DNA of 64,000 bases, taken from assembly GCA_947396885.1 (NCBI GenBank), contig OX377205.1, positions 68,668,969 through 68,732,968 on the forward strand. The letters run 5' to 3'. Every line of letters begins with the position of its first letter. The stretch's first letter is position 1. A model generated the notes under the pieces. It ran no database searches. It saw nothing but the letters and a program-made list of their open reading frames with translations, and was not told the DNA's origin. The translations under genes were made by a program, and so were the position numbers. Source of the stretch: Heligmosomoides polygyrus polygyrus (Eukaryota > Nematoda > Chromadorea > Rhabditida > Heligmosomidae). Positions 26,363 through 38,239 of the stretch are shown one piece after another.

Positions 26363-29300
26363 ATGAACATGAGCCCAGACTTTTCGCGTCAGGAGAACTC
26401 GTCTGGTGTGAACGGCCTCTCGTCCGAAGGCGTCTGCGCGATCTGCGGTGACAAAGCCACCGGCAAACATTACGGCGCGGTTAGCTGCGACGGCTGCAAA
26501 GGTGAATGTTTTGAGGTGGAACTGTTTTTCTGCTCTGCAAATTCGTTAATACCCTAACGTTGGCGGTGACATGGGTAGGACCGCTCGGGTCCACTTCTTC
26601 TATTTCTGCTCGATGCGCTGTATTGCAGTTGCTTGAATCTGCAGCAGTTCTTTTTTCTGTGCTAGATTTCTTCTGTACCGGATGATTTCTCACAATTGAC
26701 TGGCGTCTTCCATTCTTCATCCGATTTCATTTCAACTCAGTTGTATGGACTCAGGAGGAAAATCATTGTGGCGCTTTATCGCTCCATTTCCATAGGAGCG
26801 ACACTGTTTATCGTCCTCTAGTGCTTCATGGAGTATTGAGCATGATTGTTTTTTTATAACAAGAATACAGACGGTGTTTTCATTCTTAAATTACATTTTT
26901 AGTTAACGTCCCATTGCACTAAAAAAATTTGTGAGGCCTTTTCGCGACTGGAAAAACAAGAGAAAAATAAATAGAACATGAATTCTGTGCTCCAGATTTT
27001 ACTACACTCGCTCAAAACTGAAATTTTCAAGGTTACTCGGCTTACTTCCCTTGTTGTGAAGTGCAAATTTTTAAATTTTATTTTTTAGAATAGAATTATA
27101 CCTCACGATTTAGAATTTTTGTTCAGTGATTTTTAGTAGAGAAGACTTTCATGATTCACTGAGCGACGTTCACGATGCGCCATCGTCCTTAGAAGTCTTC
27201 GATCTAGAGAATTTGGAAGCTTTTTGTTGTTCGCCGCGAAACGAAGAGACGTCACCTGATAGCATTTGCACGTTTCCTGCATGCCAGGCCTATACAACAG
27301 CCAGATAAAATGATCAAACACCGGGCTCCTGTTCAGCAGTCAAAGGCAAAAAAGCGATCGTCTAGGGGATACAGAAGTTGGCAGTTCGGGAAAAGAGTCT
27401 AGCTTCCGCAACGAAGAAAGCAATACATGGGAAGTTAGCTTTCTTAGTTGTCACGAGGGCAGGTGTCTCGAGATTTCTTTAGCGTTTTCTGCTTCGTCGG
27501 TTGACGTTCTCTTTGATTTCAGAGAAATCAAGTTCGCTCAGAAGAGTCTACAACTTGACGTGAGAGTATAATATTATATTTGATTGGTAGTGTAATCTTG
27601 TTTATTTGAAGGTATATGGTGAGGAATGGAAGCGTTTGCTTTGAATTATTGTAAATTTGTACACATGGGAACAAGAGCCACATAACCAAACCACTAGGCA
27701 ACACGGTGTATAAAGCGGACTCATGGCGCAACCTTTTCATATGGTGCACTGACTAATTGCTTGCCCTCCAGCACTTTACGATAAGGTTGAAAATATTGTT
27801 TCGAAAGAAAAAGAAAAGTTTGTGTCTAATCAAACAATGTGATCGTATTTGCTTAAGATATCCTTAAGGCGAGTTCTTAATATAAACTTTCTGAAACCGA
27901 AATTATTCCGACTACATTACACAGTGTCGATTTCAACTTCAGGTACGGCTAACATGGCTGGAGAAATATCGTTTTTAATTTCGAATTAAAAAAGTGTCCG
28001 TCCTTAAACAAACGTGTATTGCTCAAATTCAGGATGGCATAAAACTAGCGAACTCTTTCATAGCAGAGCGAGGAATCGCCATGTCCAAAAAGTTTGTCTT
28101 CCAGTCTTCGCAAACTACTATAAGAGCTTTCAGATGCTAGTTGTGTTTTTAGAGCAGGTCTGGCTCATGTTGAAATATAGCCGAATTCACTCCTCTATTG
28201 CAGGGTTCTTCCGAAGAACGATTCGTAAACGGCATGCCTACTCTTGCCGATTCAATAGGACCTGCGTTGTTGATAAAGGTAACCTCCATTATTTATTACA
28301 CCTATTTATTCATTATAATTTTCTGTATAAGACAGGCGTATGATAAAAACTGCAATAGAACAAACATCAACGGTCACAAGCAAAGCAGCAATTCCTAAAT
28401 ATCTACGCACAGCGAGTTTGTTTTGCTGCGACACGTTTGAGAGAATATTTGGATTTTGGGAAATAAGCGGTCTCTCTAGCTTCAAGGTAGGCTACTCCTG
28501 CTCTAGCTGTAAGAGATTCATGTCGTTCCGTGATCTTCGGCCTAGAGAAGAACAATTCATGTAGACCTTCCTCTGACTATAGAGAGACGAATTCATAAAA
28601 CAGGGAAAAGTTGACTGCGGACAGCTCCATAAAAAATAAATTTGCGATCCATACATACATGGAACAATGTTCCTCCGACACCAGACTTGACAGGCAAGAC
28701 ATTCGTCTTATTTGTTCTTGATTGATACAGTGGTTCTGCTACTTTATCTAATATCTAATGCCCAGGGAAGAAAGAAGCCTTATCACAGTTTTACTGCATC
28801 ACATCGAGCCGTAAATTTCCTTCTTCAAAATGTTAGCGTGAAGAGTAGCTACATATTGCGGGGACATTAAAAGCTCGGCAAGGATGGGAAGATGCCCATC
28901 CCTTTCAATGTCTCACATTCGTTTGATTTCTCCCTTCATGACTGGAAAGGCAGTACACTGCATAGAGAAGAAGGTGTAGTTTTAAACACACTCAAATATA
29001 TACAGGGTAAGGTGTAATCCAAAAACCGGAGAGTTTAAGCCACTTTTTGCGAATGAAAAAAGCCCTTATTTTCCTGTTATGGCTTTATGGATTGAGACTC
29101 GAAAATGATTTCTGCGACAACTGGATAGAAACAAAGGCCGTGAGTTAAGGAAAAGCATGAAAAGTTGAAAGTAGACAACTGGCATAGGACACTTCGAGCT
29201 GAAGGTGCGGAACCCCCGTATTGGTGAAAAGTCTTGCTCGAAGTAGGTTTCCAACAGGAAAAGTGAACGAAAAAACCCTTTCCTTTCTCGAACATTCGCT

Positions 29301-32300
29301 TTCGACGAGCAGAACAACCACCTGCTATTGGGGTGAGAACCTGTTCCAATGTATATACATGCATATACATAGTATATACCTACTTATATATACGTATCTA
29401 CATATCTATGTACTTGCGAGCTGGATATACGTGGATATATGGCTGCGCAAGCATCCTGCAAAACTCTAGCAACAGGAGTAGACCCTTAAACCCAATGGTA
29501 TACTTTCACGGGAGCGTCAACGGAGTGCAGGTAATCGCGCGGGGACCCCTCACCTGGCAAAGCCGGTCATACTTACTGCAACAGGTTCTGAGCCCAATAG
29601 CAAGTGGTTGTTCGGCCCGTCGAAAGCGAGTTAATTTATCTCATGACTGAAGGTGTCGAAAAGTACCCTGTTGAACCTCTCTATGTATTGATGAAAGAAA
29701 TAAGCTCACTAAATTCGTCATCGTCATTGTGGTGCGAACGGGAACTTCCCGCTTCTTTTCTTCCTGCAAAAGCATCTTGACATGGAAAGGGGAGTGGTAA
29801 GACATAAAACGCGGGATATGCGCAACAACAGAAAATGCTTAACGAAACATTTGGACGACAATTAACCTCCTGAAATCGACGCAACTTTCCACGTAGATCA
29901 CACCGGAAGGACCATTTTTGGTAACTGGTGATCTGTTGCTAACATTGTTCGTCATAAAACCCAAAAGTAAGGTAGCAAAGCCTGCAGAGATGCTGATGAA
30001 AGGGTTGCTGAGGAAAACTTGAAGACGAAGGTCGACCTGAACCCCGTAAACAAAGAATTTCTACTCGTTCAAGTGGCAAATCTAAATAGGAGATTGCTAC
30101 GCTTATATTCTTCTCCTTCTCCTCCATAATTCAGCATCTGTCCCGCTTCGTAGCAAGTCCACATTTCTGGGGTCATGACGTCACCGTTCCGTAAGATGAG
30201 GGTGGACACTATACAATGGACCCGAATGAATCATTTTCGGATATTCGATTCGGATATCCCGATCAGAATCATCCAAAATCCGAGGCACGCAACATCGCCC
30301 TCATCCAAGTCATCCAAAAATCCGAAGATTTTCGATCGGATCCAATGTATAGTGGACACCGACTAATCTCAAGTCGATGTGTGAGGTATCGACTCCGCGC
30401 TGCCTGGAGCGTCCTCTAATCTGCTTTCCAGACACGTTGAGCTTAAGACTTATCTTGCGGAGGCTGTCTTCAGAATACTGATTAGCATATCAATTTAAAT
30501 ACGATTCCGGTATTCAAGCCATTAGGGAACTTGGGCCGAAATACGAACCTCTTCTTTATTCGGAAATCGGATGGGAATTAGCGCTCTCAGGAAGCGGCCT
30601 ATATTTTTAGGACCATTAGGCATTTTTCATAGCATTTTCCGACGCAAAAGTAACCCATCCACCAGCAAGTTGAGGAAAATTTGAAAACGATGTGCAAATG
30701 GCGGTGAATTTCGTGCACAGCAGAGCTTTCCGGAACCAAAAGCCTCGTGCAAAGCTGTGATTACAATGCGCACGTTCTCAGCTCAACGAAACACATGCAG
30801 GAGTTGCCGCTTCGACGAGTGCATGCGTCGAGGAATGCGGAAGGAGGCGGTGCAGAGCGAAAGAGACAGGTAGCAGTTCCTAGCTGCAGCCTGGAAACGG
30901 CACGAAAATCTGAATCTCAGAATCCGACCAAACGGATCGGGGTCAGTCCCGGACGACCCCCTACTCGACGGGCTGCTTTCGGCCGAGGCAATAGTCCGGC
31001 AACTGCGCTCGTCGGTGATCACGCGAACTGTGGACGCGCATCGCCAGGCGACAACCGGCGACGTCACTGACAGGTGAGACTCTCCACTCCCTCCTGCTTT
31101 GGGGCTTGTTAGCAGCCTCCATCAACAGACAAGGGCAAGCGGTCAGCTTGGCCTAGGGCTTCATAGCACATCTGGCCGACTGTTGATGTTTTCAGCATGA
31201 ACCAACAGCTCACTCTTATGGTCGAGTGGGCGAAGAATCTGCAGGAATTCCAGCGCCTCCCACTTAGTTCTCAAATCGCGTTACTGAGGTAAGGCCCAAT
31301 ACAGCTTTACTTATTATTTAGTGATCTTGATTGTCGCAGTAGCTAAATGGATTTTACAAAGCTCTTGCGGTTGTCCTCAGTACGTACTGTTATTTACTTG
31401 TTCGACATTTTAAAGTTTCACGTCAATGTTGGGAAATTTGGGAAAGAATCCTTGGGTACACCCATTCAGGATTTACTTCTACTTTTAGAATAAAATTCCA
31501 TTAAAACATTCTCCACTAGAAGTGGGATGCCTACACTTTCCACCTCTCACCGTAGGTATGTGATAGGTACTTGATGCCCATAAGAAGGAAAGCCGGGGAG
31601 GATTTCGTTTTCAATGCAGTAGCTCAGACAAGTACTTCTCCATAGAGGTGATGAATAGCATATAACATTGTGAGGGAAAACATTGGATGTAAGTCATAAT
31701 GCTGACGGTGAAATGCAAATTTTCAGCGAAAGCAGCCTTCAAGTGTCGCAGTAGTCTCATCTCCTTCCAAGTGAACAGATTGTTGAGATACGGTTCTATA
31801 CATATCCGTCCAGATGCCTAGTATTGAAATCTTGAGTCCCCAGCAGTTTTTCAAAGCATTTAGCTTCATCTGCAAGAGCTCCTTTCCAGGCATTTCTCAG
31901 CACAGCATCTAGTGATGTGCGCGGCGTTTCGAAGCATTCATCTGAACGATGCGGTCTACCTGACTAACGAGACCTGCTTGCCGAGGGATACGCCGAAGGT
32001 ACCCGATGTAAAGTGAGGTTTTCGAAATGAAAAGCTGTTCTCTTCCATGCTCAATGACCAACGTGACGTGTTCAACTCCGCACTTTCTAAGTGCAACTGT
32101 CAGCTTCTCATCTGTGACTGCTGACTGGTTTCACCGAATTTTCTCAAATTCGAGACCAACGATGCCTATGTGCTTACCATTAGTTGTACTCTTGAATGGA
32201 CTATTTTGCAAAAACTCGCTTTTCAGATTGTAAATTTAAGAATGAAAGCCTTACACTCCATTCGTCTAATCCGCATTTAGTCGAGTAGCTGCGAGAATCG

Positions 32301-35300
32301 TGGACCATTTGACAACGCCCATGCGACAGCTGCAGATGAACGAGATCGAGTATGTCGCGCTCAAAGCCATAGCGTTCTTCGATCCACGTGAGTTACCCCG
32401 CACGACAACTATTGGAGGGAAATACACTAAATAGGGGTAAGGCAAGAAGAGAGTGGTTGGTTTACGGCAGTCAGCAGAATAAATCAATAAATAAACAAAC
32501 AAATAAATGATATATTTATTTGTATTGACTATGATTTTGGATAGGTAATGGGTGTGCAACTTGGGGTTGAACGTAGCGGTCAAACCTGAAAACGGTTAGG
32601 TTGGAGCCTTTGTACAATTACGAAGCAACTCACCGCGCCCCAAGAATGTTATACTATTTGAATTGCCGTAAAGGCCTTGTCTAGCTGCACCAAGGCTGCG
32701 TTGCTTATTTAAAAAGGTAACGCTTACCTGAAAAGGTAAAGAGAGGAAAATCATAAAGTGGGATCGCTGATGAGGTGGCAGCACGCATTTGTCTAATGTG
32801 TTACCCAATTGAGGTTTACCCAGTTGCTAGTGTTTCGCATTTCGTTCACAGAAAGCCTTATTTGGAGCGAGAAGCTTGTTCGCTCAAACGCTGGCAGTGG
32901 TTGTACGTGGACGCGCTTTTCAAGTACCTGGGATCAGCAATAGTGGCCAAAGGCAGTCTAGTGGTTTCAGTGGGCGCACAGCGCGAGCTGGTCTAAATGA
33001 AGCTCTTCGACTGGCGTGCTCTGCACAAAAAGATGTCGGAGCTGCTAAAATTGAAGACGTACAGAACTGTTGTCCGGCCAGTTAGTTAATGGCGCTGAAT
33101 GTTGGCCTGCAACAAGGTGAGTTAAATCCTGGCTCATGGAGACACAGTGCTGCGCCAGGCGACTGGTTCGGCACACCTGGACCAGGTCCGAAACGTCATC
33201 CGCCACATGGTCGGTGTTACGCCGATAGCTGACAACCTGGGCGAAACTCGACTACGCTAGCGCTGTAGTGCCCTGCCTGGAAACTGTAGTGAGAACGCAA
33301 CGCCCGTATGATAGACCTGGACTTCGACGTGCCACGAAGAGGGTCTAGAGAGCACCCGAAGCAACGTTGGGCTTGCTCAGCACGTTACACGTGAATTTGA
33401 AGGCGGGTGGTCTCCACCTTGATTAGGCCTGGATAGGATAAGTGGTGGCGGGGCACCTGAAAAGCGGACCATGATACAGCGTGGGACAAAGGCTGAAGGA
33501 AGAGGGGCTTGCTTACGCAAGATTACTTGCAAAACGTACAAGTAGTACTCAACGTTGGACCTAAAAACTAGATAATCACGTTGGTTTTCCATGAACAATG
33601 AAGTCTCTTGGCTCAAGCAGTACCAAAACCTAGTGCTGCAAAATCACGAACTATGCCACGATCGGTTAACTTAGTGGATAACTACGGTACCAGACATGCC
33701 GCCCCGTCCTACCAACTCCAGCGGCGCGAAAGTGAAGGGCGGCGCAAACGCACGCCAGAAAGCGCCGTTTTCCGCTCGCCGTTTGAGGCAAGTCGCGTTA
33801 GGGCACGGCGTCCTCAACTTCTCGACGTTAGGCTGATTGAAGGAGCCTATCCACGCGCTTGGACGAGCATGGCAAATACTCTATCGAATGGTATCAACCA
33901 CGACCAATTTTGGAAACATCGATTTTTGACAATTTCACATCGAGGACGAGGCCGCTCTATGCCGCGGCGGAGGGACAATGACGTCATCGAAAATCGATGT
34001 TTTGGAATTTAGTCAGGTTTGATTCCATTCGATAGAGCTTTTCATGCCGAATTGAATACGTTACTGAGAGTAGCGAAAACTGAAATCTGAGCGAGTAAGG
34101 GGCGCAGAAAACATCGACCATTGCTATGCTTACTTGCACGCGTGAGCGTGTTCGGAGCACAAGAACTCTGTCAGGTGTGAACTTTCCGGCTGCAGCTTGA
34201 GGATTTTGTAGGCAGTAATGAATGTTAATAGTACGCTGAAAAACAGCAATGTAGCTTATGATTAGACAAGGTTACAGTGGTGCGAATATGCAAGTTACGT
34301 TTGTGTGACACGATTTTTCCCGAATTCAGTCGACCCCTGCGGGAAGACTCGAAGAGCTAACGACCTACAAATGCGTAAGTGAGCAAAACACTTGAGACAC
34401 TTGACGTCGAAGTGCTCGCAACTCTCAAGCTGCCTCAAATGTCTTATCTATAGCTGCCACTCTAGGGCGACGGACTTAGCGCTTGAAGTTTCCTGCACTC
34501 TTACTTGCCCATATATAAGTTTTCTACTTTCGCAATAATACCGGTCTGCTCAGCACAAAAAGCTCCATCGAACGGTCTCTTTATCTAACCAATTTTGGAA
34601 AAATCGATTTTTTGACATCGAGGACGAGGACGCTCTAGACCGAGTCCGCGCGAACGGTGAAGTCATCGAAAATACGTATTTTCAAAATTGGCCAGATTTT
34701 TTCGTCCAAGCTTCATCTAATACGATTTAGGGAGTTATTCGGGGCACTGATTACGAATCCGATGTCCTTTTTTGGAAATTCCGACGATTTCAGTGGGTTA
34801 CCTGGGCGTAAGAAACTTTACCGCTGCCGTCCGTCGCTTTAAAACGGCAGCTGTGGTCAAGGCAGTTCAGGTGGCCAGAGAGTTGTGAGCAGGTCATTGT
34901 AAAGTACCTTCAGTGCTCTGCTCGCCCACACATTTGCACGCCGTTAGCTCGCCGCGTTTTACTGCAGTGGTAGACCAAAAGCTTGGAAAATTGTTCGCAC
35001 AAGCCTAACCTGCATTGGCCGTTCCGCTCTCTCGCGTCCACTCGACTGATTCTACCGGGCATGGCATACTTTTTCGCGCGGCGAGCGGTGTTTAGCGTTG
35101 GTCCTGAGTGGATTGTCGTCGCGCTCCCTTGCAGAGTGATGAGTGATGCGACGAGCGCTAAGAACTCCACATCATCTCGCGTCGCTCTGCAAAACTCATC
35201 GCCGCGATTCCGTCGCGACGACGGGAAGTATGTACGAGGAATAACGTCCAGAAGTTGAGAATGCCTCACTCTGACGCAGCTTGCCTCAGACGCGTCGGGA

Positions 35301-36403
35301 GGCGAGCGAAGAACGGCGGTTTTCGGTGCGCTTTTGCGCCGCTCTTCACTTTCGTGCCGCTTGTGCTGGTTGGACGGGGCGGCATGTCCGGTACTGTAAC
35401 TGACCGTGGATGTGCCGTCGACCCCCATAGTCGTAACTTCGGTTCCAGTGAGAAAATTTTCGTAGATGTACACATTTTTGGTCTTTCGTCGCGTAATTCA
35501 TGACATCCCAGTGCCGATCACTTTTGCGTTCGTTTGAAAAAAAAGGTGTTTAATTGAAAAATATCGGGGCTGCTCACTTTTATAGTTGGAGTCAGTCTTA
35601 CGATTAGTCTTATACATAATTTTAGGCAATCAAATTTGTTATTCAAGCGAAGGTTCACCAGTGATGGTCACACGGACTTGTGTGTTTTAGTTCCGGAAAA
35701 ATTTCATGTAAATGACATCGAGACATCACTCGATTCGTATTGAGGATGAAATGTATGCTAACATTAAAATAAACACTGCGACACATTGGATAAGTGCATG
35801 GCAGGATCCCCATAAAGGCAATCTAAGAATTTCGCTTATTGGCCCTCAGAATATGATATAAAGCATTGCTGTCAGAAAAGGAACGAGGATTTTATGACAA
35901 TCCAGTTGCGATATTTATAGGGATAACCTTTATTAGACGATTTATATGACAGGGTATTTGAAAAAGTTGGATCGATGGGCAGAGGAAAGTAACTCAGACT
36001 ATGATCTAACTATGAGTATAGACACAGAGTCCAGAAAGAAATGCTGTTATAGAATATGAAATATTGCAGTAGCAAAAGGAGCAGAGGACTCTATCCGCGA
36101 GATCGATGAGACCCGACAGAAGGTAATTCCCAACCTATCCAGAGAAAAAGGAGGAGTATCTCTATTTCGTTCCAGTTGCTCGACTCTTTCGAACGACACG
36201 TGAGGCAAATTTCGCCGCTTCGCGACACCCCGCGTCGCTTCTCGAACCTCCTTCTACTTCTGCCTCCAATGTTAGCCATCGCTAGGGACCTGATCGAAGA
36301 CGTGCAGCTGGCGAAACTATTCGGTTTGGCAGCCATCGACAGGCTCATGCAGGAGCTGCTTCTGCCACCGGACAGTAGCACTATGGACGACAAAATGCTT
36401 TGA
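26363..36403 (+). CDS. HNF4-type nuclear hormone receptor, 9 exons
   Basis: Exons 26363-26501, 28204-28278, 30782-30869, 30921-31073, 31196-31288, 31890-32012, 32281-32387, 36070-36122, 36176-36403 (stop TGA). All phases join, giving 352 aa. DNA-binding domain: finger 1 Cys25, 28, 42, 45; P-box CDGCKGFFRR; finger 2 Cys61, 67, 77, 80; then [13 protein letters not shown], very like HNF4. A hinge leads to [11 protein letters not shown]. The ligand-binding domain runs from about residue 145 to 352 with MVEWAKNL (helix 3), an FFDP-containing helix, and an AF-2-like LMQELLL near the end. Role from family: ligand-regulated or constitutive nuclear transcription factor. The start was chosen because the ATG at 26363 follows an acceptor at 26349 by 13 nt; an in-frame ATG at 26150 would add 71 unlike residues. 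The 3.7 kb intron 7 contains a LINE fragment and an inverted repeat. Nematodes have many HNF4-derived receptors, so no orthologue is named. Confidence 0.88.
29297..29628. repeat. Hairpin with 52-bp arms around an AT microsatellite
   Basis: 29297-29348 and 29577-29628 are inverted with five or six differences (CGCTTTCGACG...GAACAACCAC). The loop includes a TATATACA/TACATATC simple repeat at 29350-29435. It lies in receptor intron 2. Confidence 0.75.
29680..30127 (-). CDS. Possible small unrecognised gene inside receptor intron 2
   Basis: On the minus strand an open frame from ATG at 30127 encodes a 62-aa start ([14 protein letters not shown]...) with [16 protein letters not shown]. After a single TAG near 29940 it continues in the same frame as [16 protein letters not shown] up to a GT at about 29870. 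A further open frame ending at 29681 is Asp/Glu- and His-rich. It may be a short gene with two or three exons or a relic with one stop. I recognise no family. It lies antisense within the 28279-30781 intron of the nuclear receptor. Confidence 0.22.
30201..30360. mobile_element. 160-bp MITE-like element
   Basis: Terminal inverted repeats of about 25 bp: GGTGGACACTATACAATGG at the left, CCAATGTATAGTGGACACC at the right. The inside is rich in CGGATAT and ATCCGAA words. No clear target duplication. It lies in receptor intron 2. Confidence 0.65.
32870..33480 (+). pseudogene. Old RTE-like LINE fragment in receptor intron 7
   Basis: Decayed copy of the same 3' region as at 42500-43100: [13 protein letters not shown] near 32920, a segment matching YRTVVRP...ECWPAT near 33055-33110, and a GRPKQRW-like run near 33350. 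It is full of stops and frame changes. It sits in the 32388-36069 intron on the sense strand. Confidence 0.7.
33660..35425. repeat. Inverted repeat in receptor intron 7
   Basis: 33665-33840 and 35420-35235 are complementary with moderate divergence (CATGCCGCCCCGTCC, GAAAGTGAAG-GCGGCGCAAA, CTCAACTTCT-GACGTTA). Inside, a second block (CCAATTTTGGAAA-ATCGATTTTT...GACATCGAGGACGAGG) occurs twice in direct orientation, at 33900-33985 and 34590-34650. The 187-aa minus frame 35473-34910 is arm sequence and not a gene. Confidence 0.65.
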
Positions 36404-36460
36404 GACTACCTCTCTGAGTAAGGAGCGCGTTGGTACGGATAGATTCAAATTGCATATAGG

Positions 36461-37365
36461 CTGCCTGAAAAGTTCGATCAATTTTTCAAAGTATTTCAGC
36501 AGTACGAGAAAACTGCATGAACGAAACAGATGTGCAAACAAACATAACTGCAACTTCATTAGCTCAATAGCAACGGAGTACAACAGAAAATTTCACAACA
36601 AGTGCTCAAAATTGCCTCCTTGGGCTTCAATTCATTTTCGAAGTCGCTTTAGGAGGTCGCTGACGATGGTCGCACACTGATTAACCTCGTCCCGGCATGG
36701 CGTCAACGCCGCTTTCAACTGCTTCGCAGTGGCGTACTTTAAAGTGGAGATATTCTGCTTCATGACTAACCACACCGAATACTCCATCGGGTTGAGATCA
36801 AGATGGTCAGATGTCTTGTTTCAAAGCTCGAGAAGAGCTCCTCGAAAACGGCGGCCGTGGATTTGGCGGAATGCGCAGGTGCCCTGCTAAAGAGGAAATC
36901 CAGTTGACCCGTCGCCCACGGCTCAGTGCTTCGCGGAGGACATATTGCTGGTAGCCGGAGGCGTTGACTTTAATTTTGTGCTCCGTGAAGATCAGTGGCG
37001 TCTTTCCGGTAGCGCGTATCCCACCCCACACCATCATCGGGGCTGGAAAATGACTGCGGCTGATGGTCCTTGCGGCCTTCTGCTGAGCCTTCATGAGCAA
37101 TTGCCAGCATTCTGAGGGTTGTGAATCGGCTGGACCGTGAAGACCTTCAGTGTGCGACTATCATTAGCGACTTCCCAAAGCGACTGCGAAAACGTGTTGA
37201 AGCCAAAGGAGGCAATTTTGGTCACCCCTTGTAAATTTTTCAGATGCATTCTGCTGTCACTGATCTAGTGAAGTTGTTGTTATGTTTGTTTGTTCGTTTA
37301 TGTAGTTTTTCGTACTGCTGATATACTTTGAAAAATGGCCCGAACTTTTCATCCACCTTGTTTCG
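36461..37365 (-). mobile_element. Tc1/mariner-type transposon with long TIRs and decayed transposase
   Basis: Terminal inverted repeats of about 65 bp: left GCCTGAAAAGTTCG...CAGCAGTACGA, right its complement with a few changes. On the minus strand the transposase reads PAPMMVWGGIRATGKTPLIF, a block equivalent to the second catalytic Asp region, then after a frame break DHLDLNPMEYSVWLVMKQNI and RDEVNQCATIV. The N-terminal HTH is weak. It lies 58 bp beyond the receptor stop codon, probably in or just past its 3' UTR. Confidence 0.8.
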
Positions 37366-38239
37366 TCGGGTCGCTCTGAAATTTATTGGTTTTTGGATGT
37401 TCAGGGTCAGAAAAAATTAGGTCGTGGGACAAAAGTATCATACATACGTATAAGAGCAGCTCCATCAAATTCTGCGCGATGAAGTTATTTAAACTGGGAT
37501 TCAGAAAGTTGAACTAAACCTGAGAACTTCCCGGAGTTGTACTAGTTTTTATCGGTTCAAAGGGTTCATTTCTAAATGCTAGGGAGGTTAGCATTGATGG
37601 TCCCACATGTCTTGAGTGGTCCTTCTTTCGAAGGCCTGCTCGACCAGAGCTGAAGTGGTTTGCAAGACTTGCATGCCTGTTCAAGGAGCGTTGAGAAACG
37701 ACAAAGTCGACGCTCGTAGTTCAAGAGCAACACCTAAGCTGTCAGAATAGTTCTGTAGACAACTACCATACGCCAGCCATTGGCAAGTTCCAATTGTATT
37801 CTATACTTCATTTGTTTTAGCGGGTACTACTGCAGATTTCTTACCTATTCCTATAACCGCTGTGTTGCCATTGAATAAATAAATTAGTTTGTTGCCTACA
37901 ATTGGGTAATATTCACCGGCATCCGCCCATGTCAGGTTGTCTTCGGAGGTTCAAGTGCTGCCACCGCTTTGATTCGCCGCCGCTTTCGGGCCAAGGTCAA
38001 GCTTGAGGTTCGAGAAGGGAGGGAATCGTACTACGACCACATTTTTGAGGTCGTACTCTCTCTCTCTCCGTCCTCTGTTGGCAGATTGATTGTCTCACAT
38101 TTTCCCAGTTTTTTAGAAGATATATGTTGTATCCCTTAATAAATTATTCTTTCCAAGAGTGGCTTCTATGTTGAAAATAATTACCTTCTTTCGGCTTTCG
38201 AGTCAATGTTCTGAGATGTTAAATTTTTGTAGAATCTTT
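37366..38239. other. No gene seen
   Basis: AT-rich stretch between the Tc1/mariner-type element and foldback family A. It contains a short CT repeat near 38048-38064 and nothing else supported. Confidence 0.5.

Noticed and set aside
34910..35473. 187-aa minus open frame
   Set aside because: It is one arm of an inverted repeat; the other arm gives a related but different frame at 33608-34012, with no domain or splice support.
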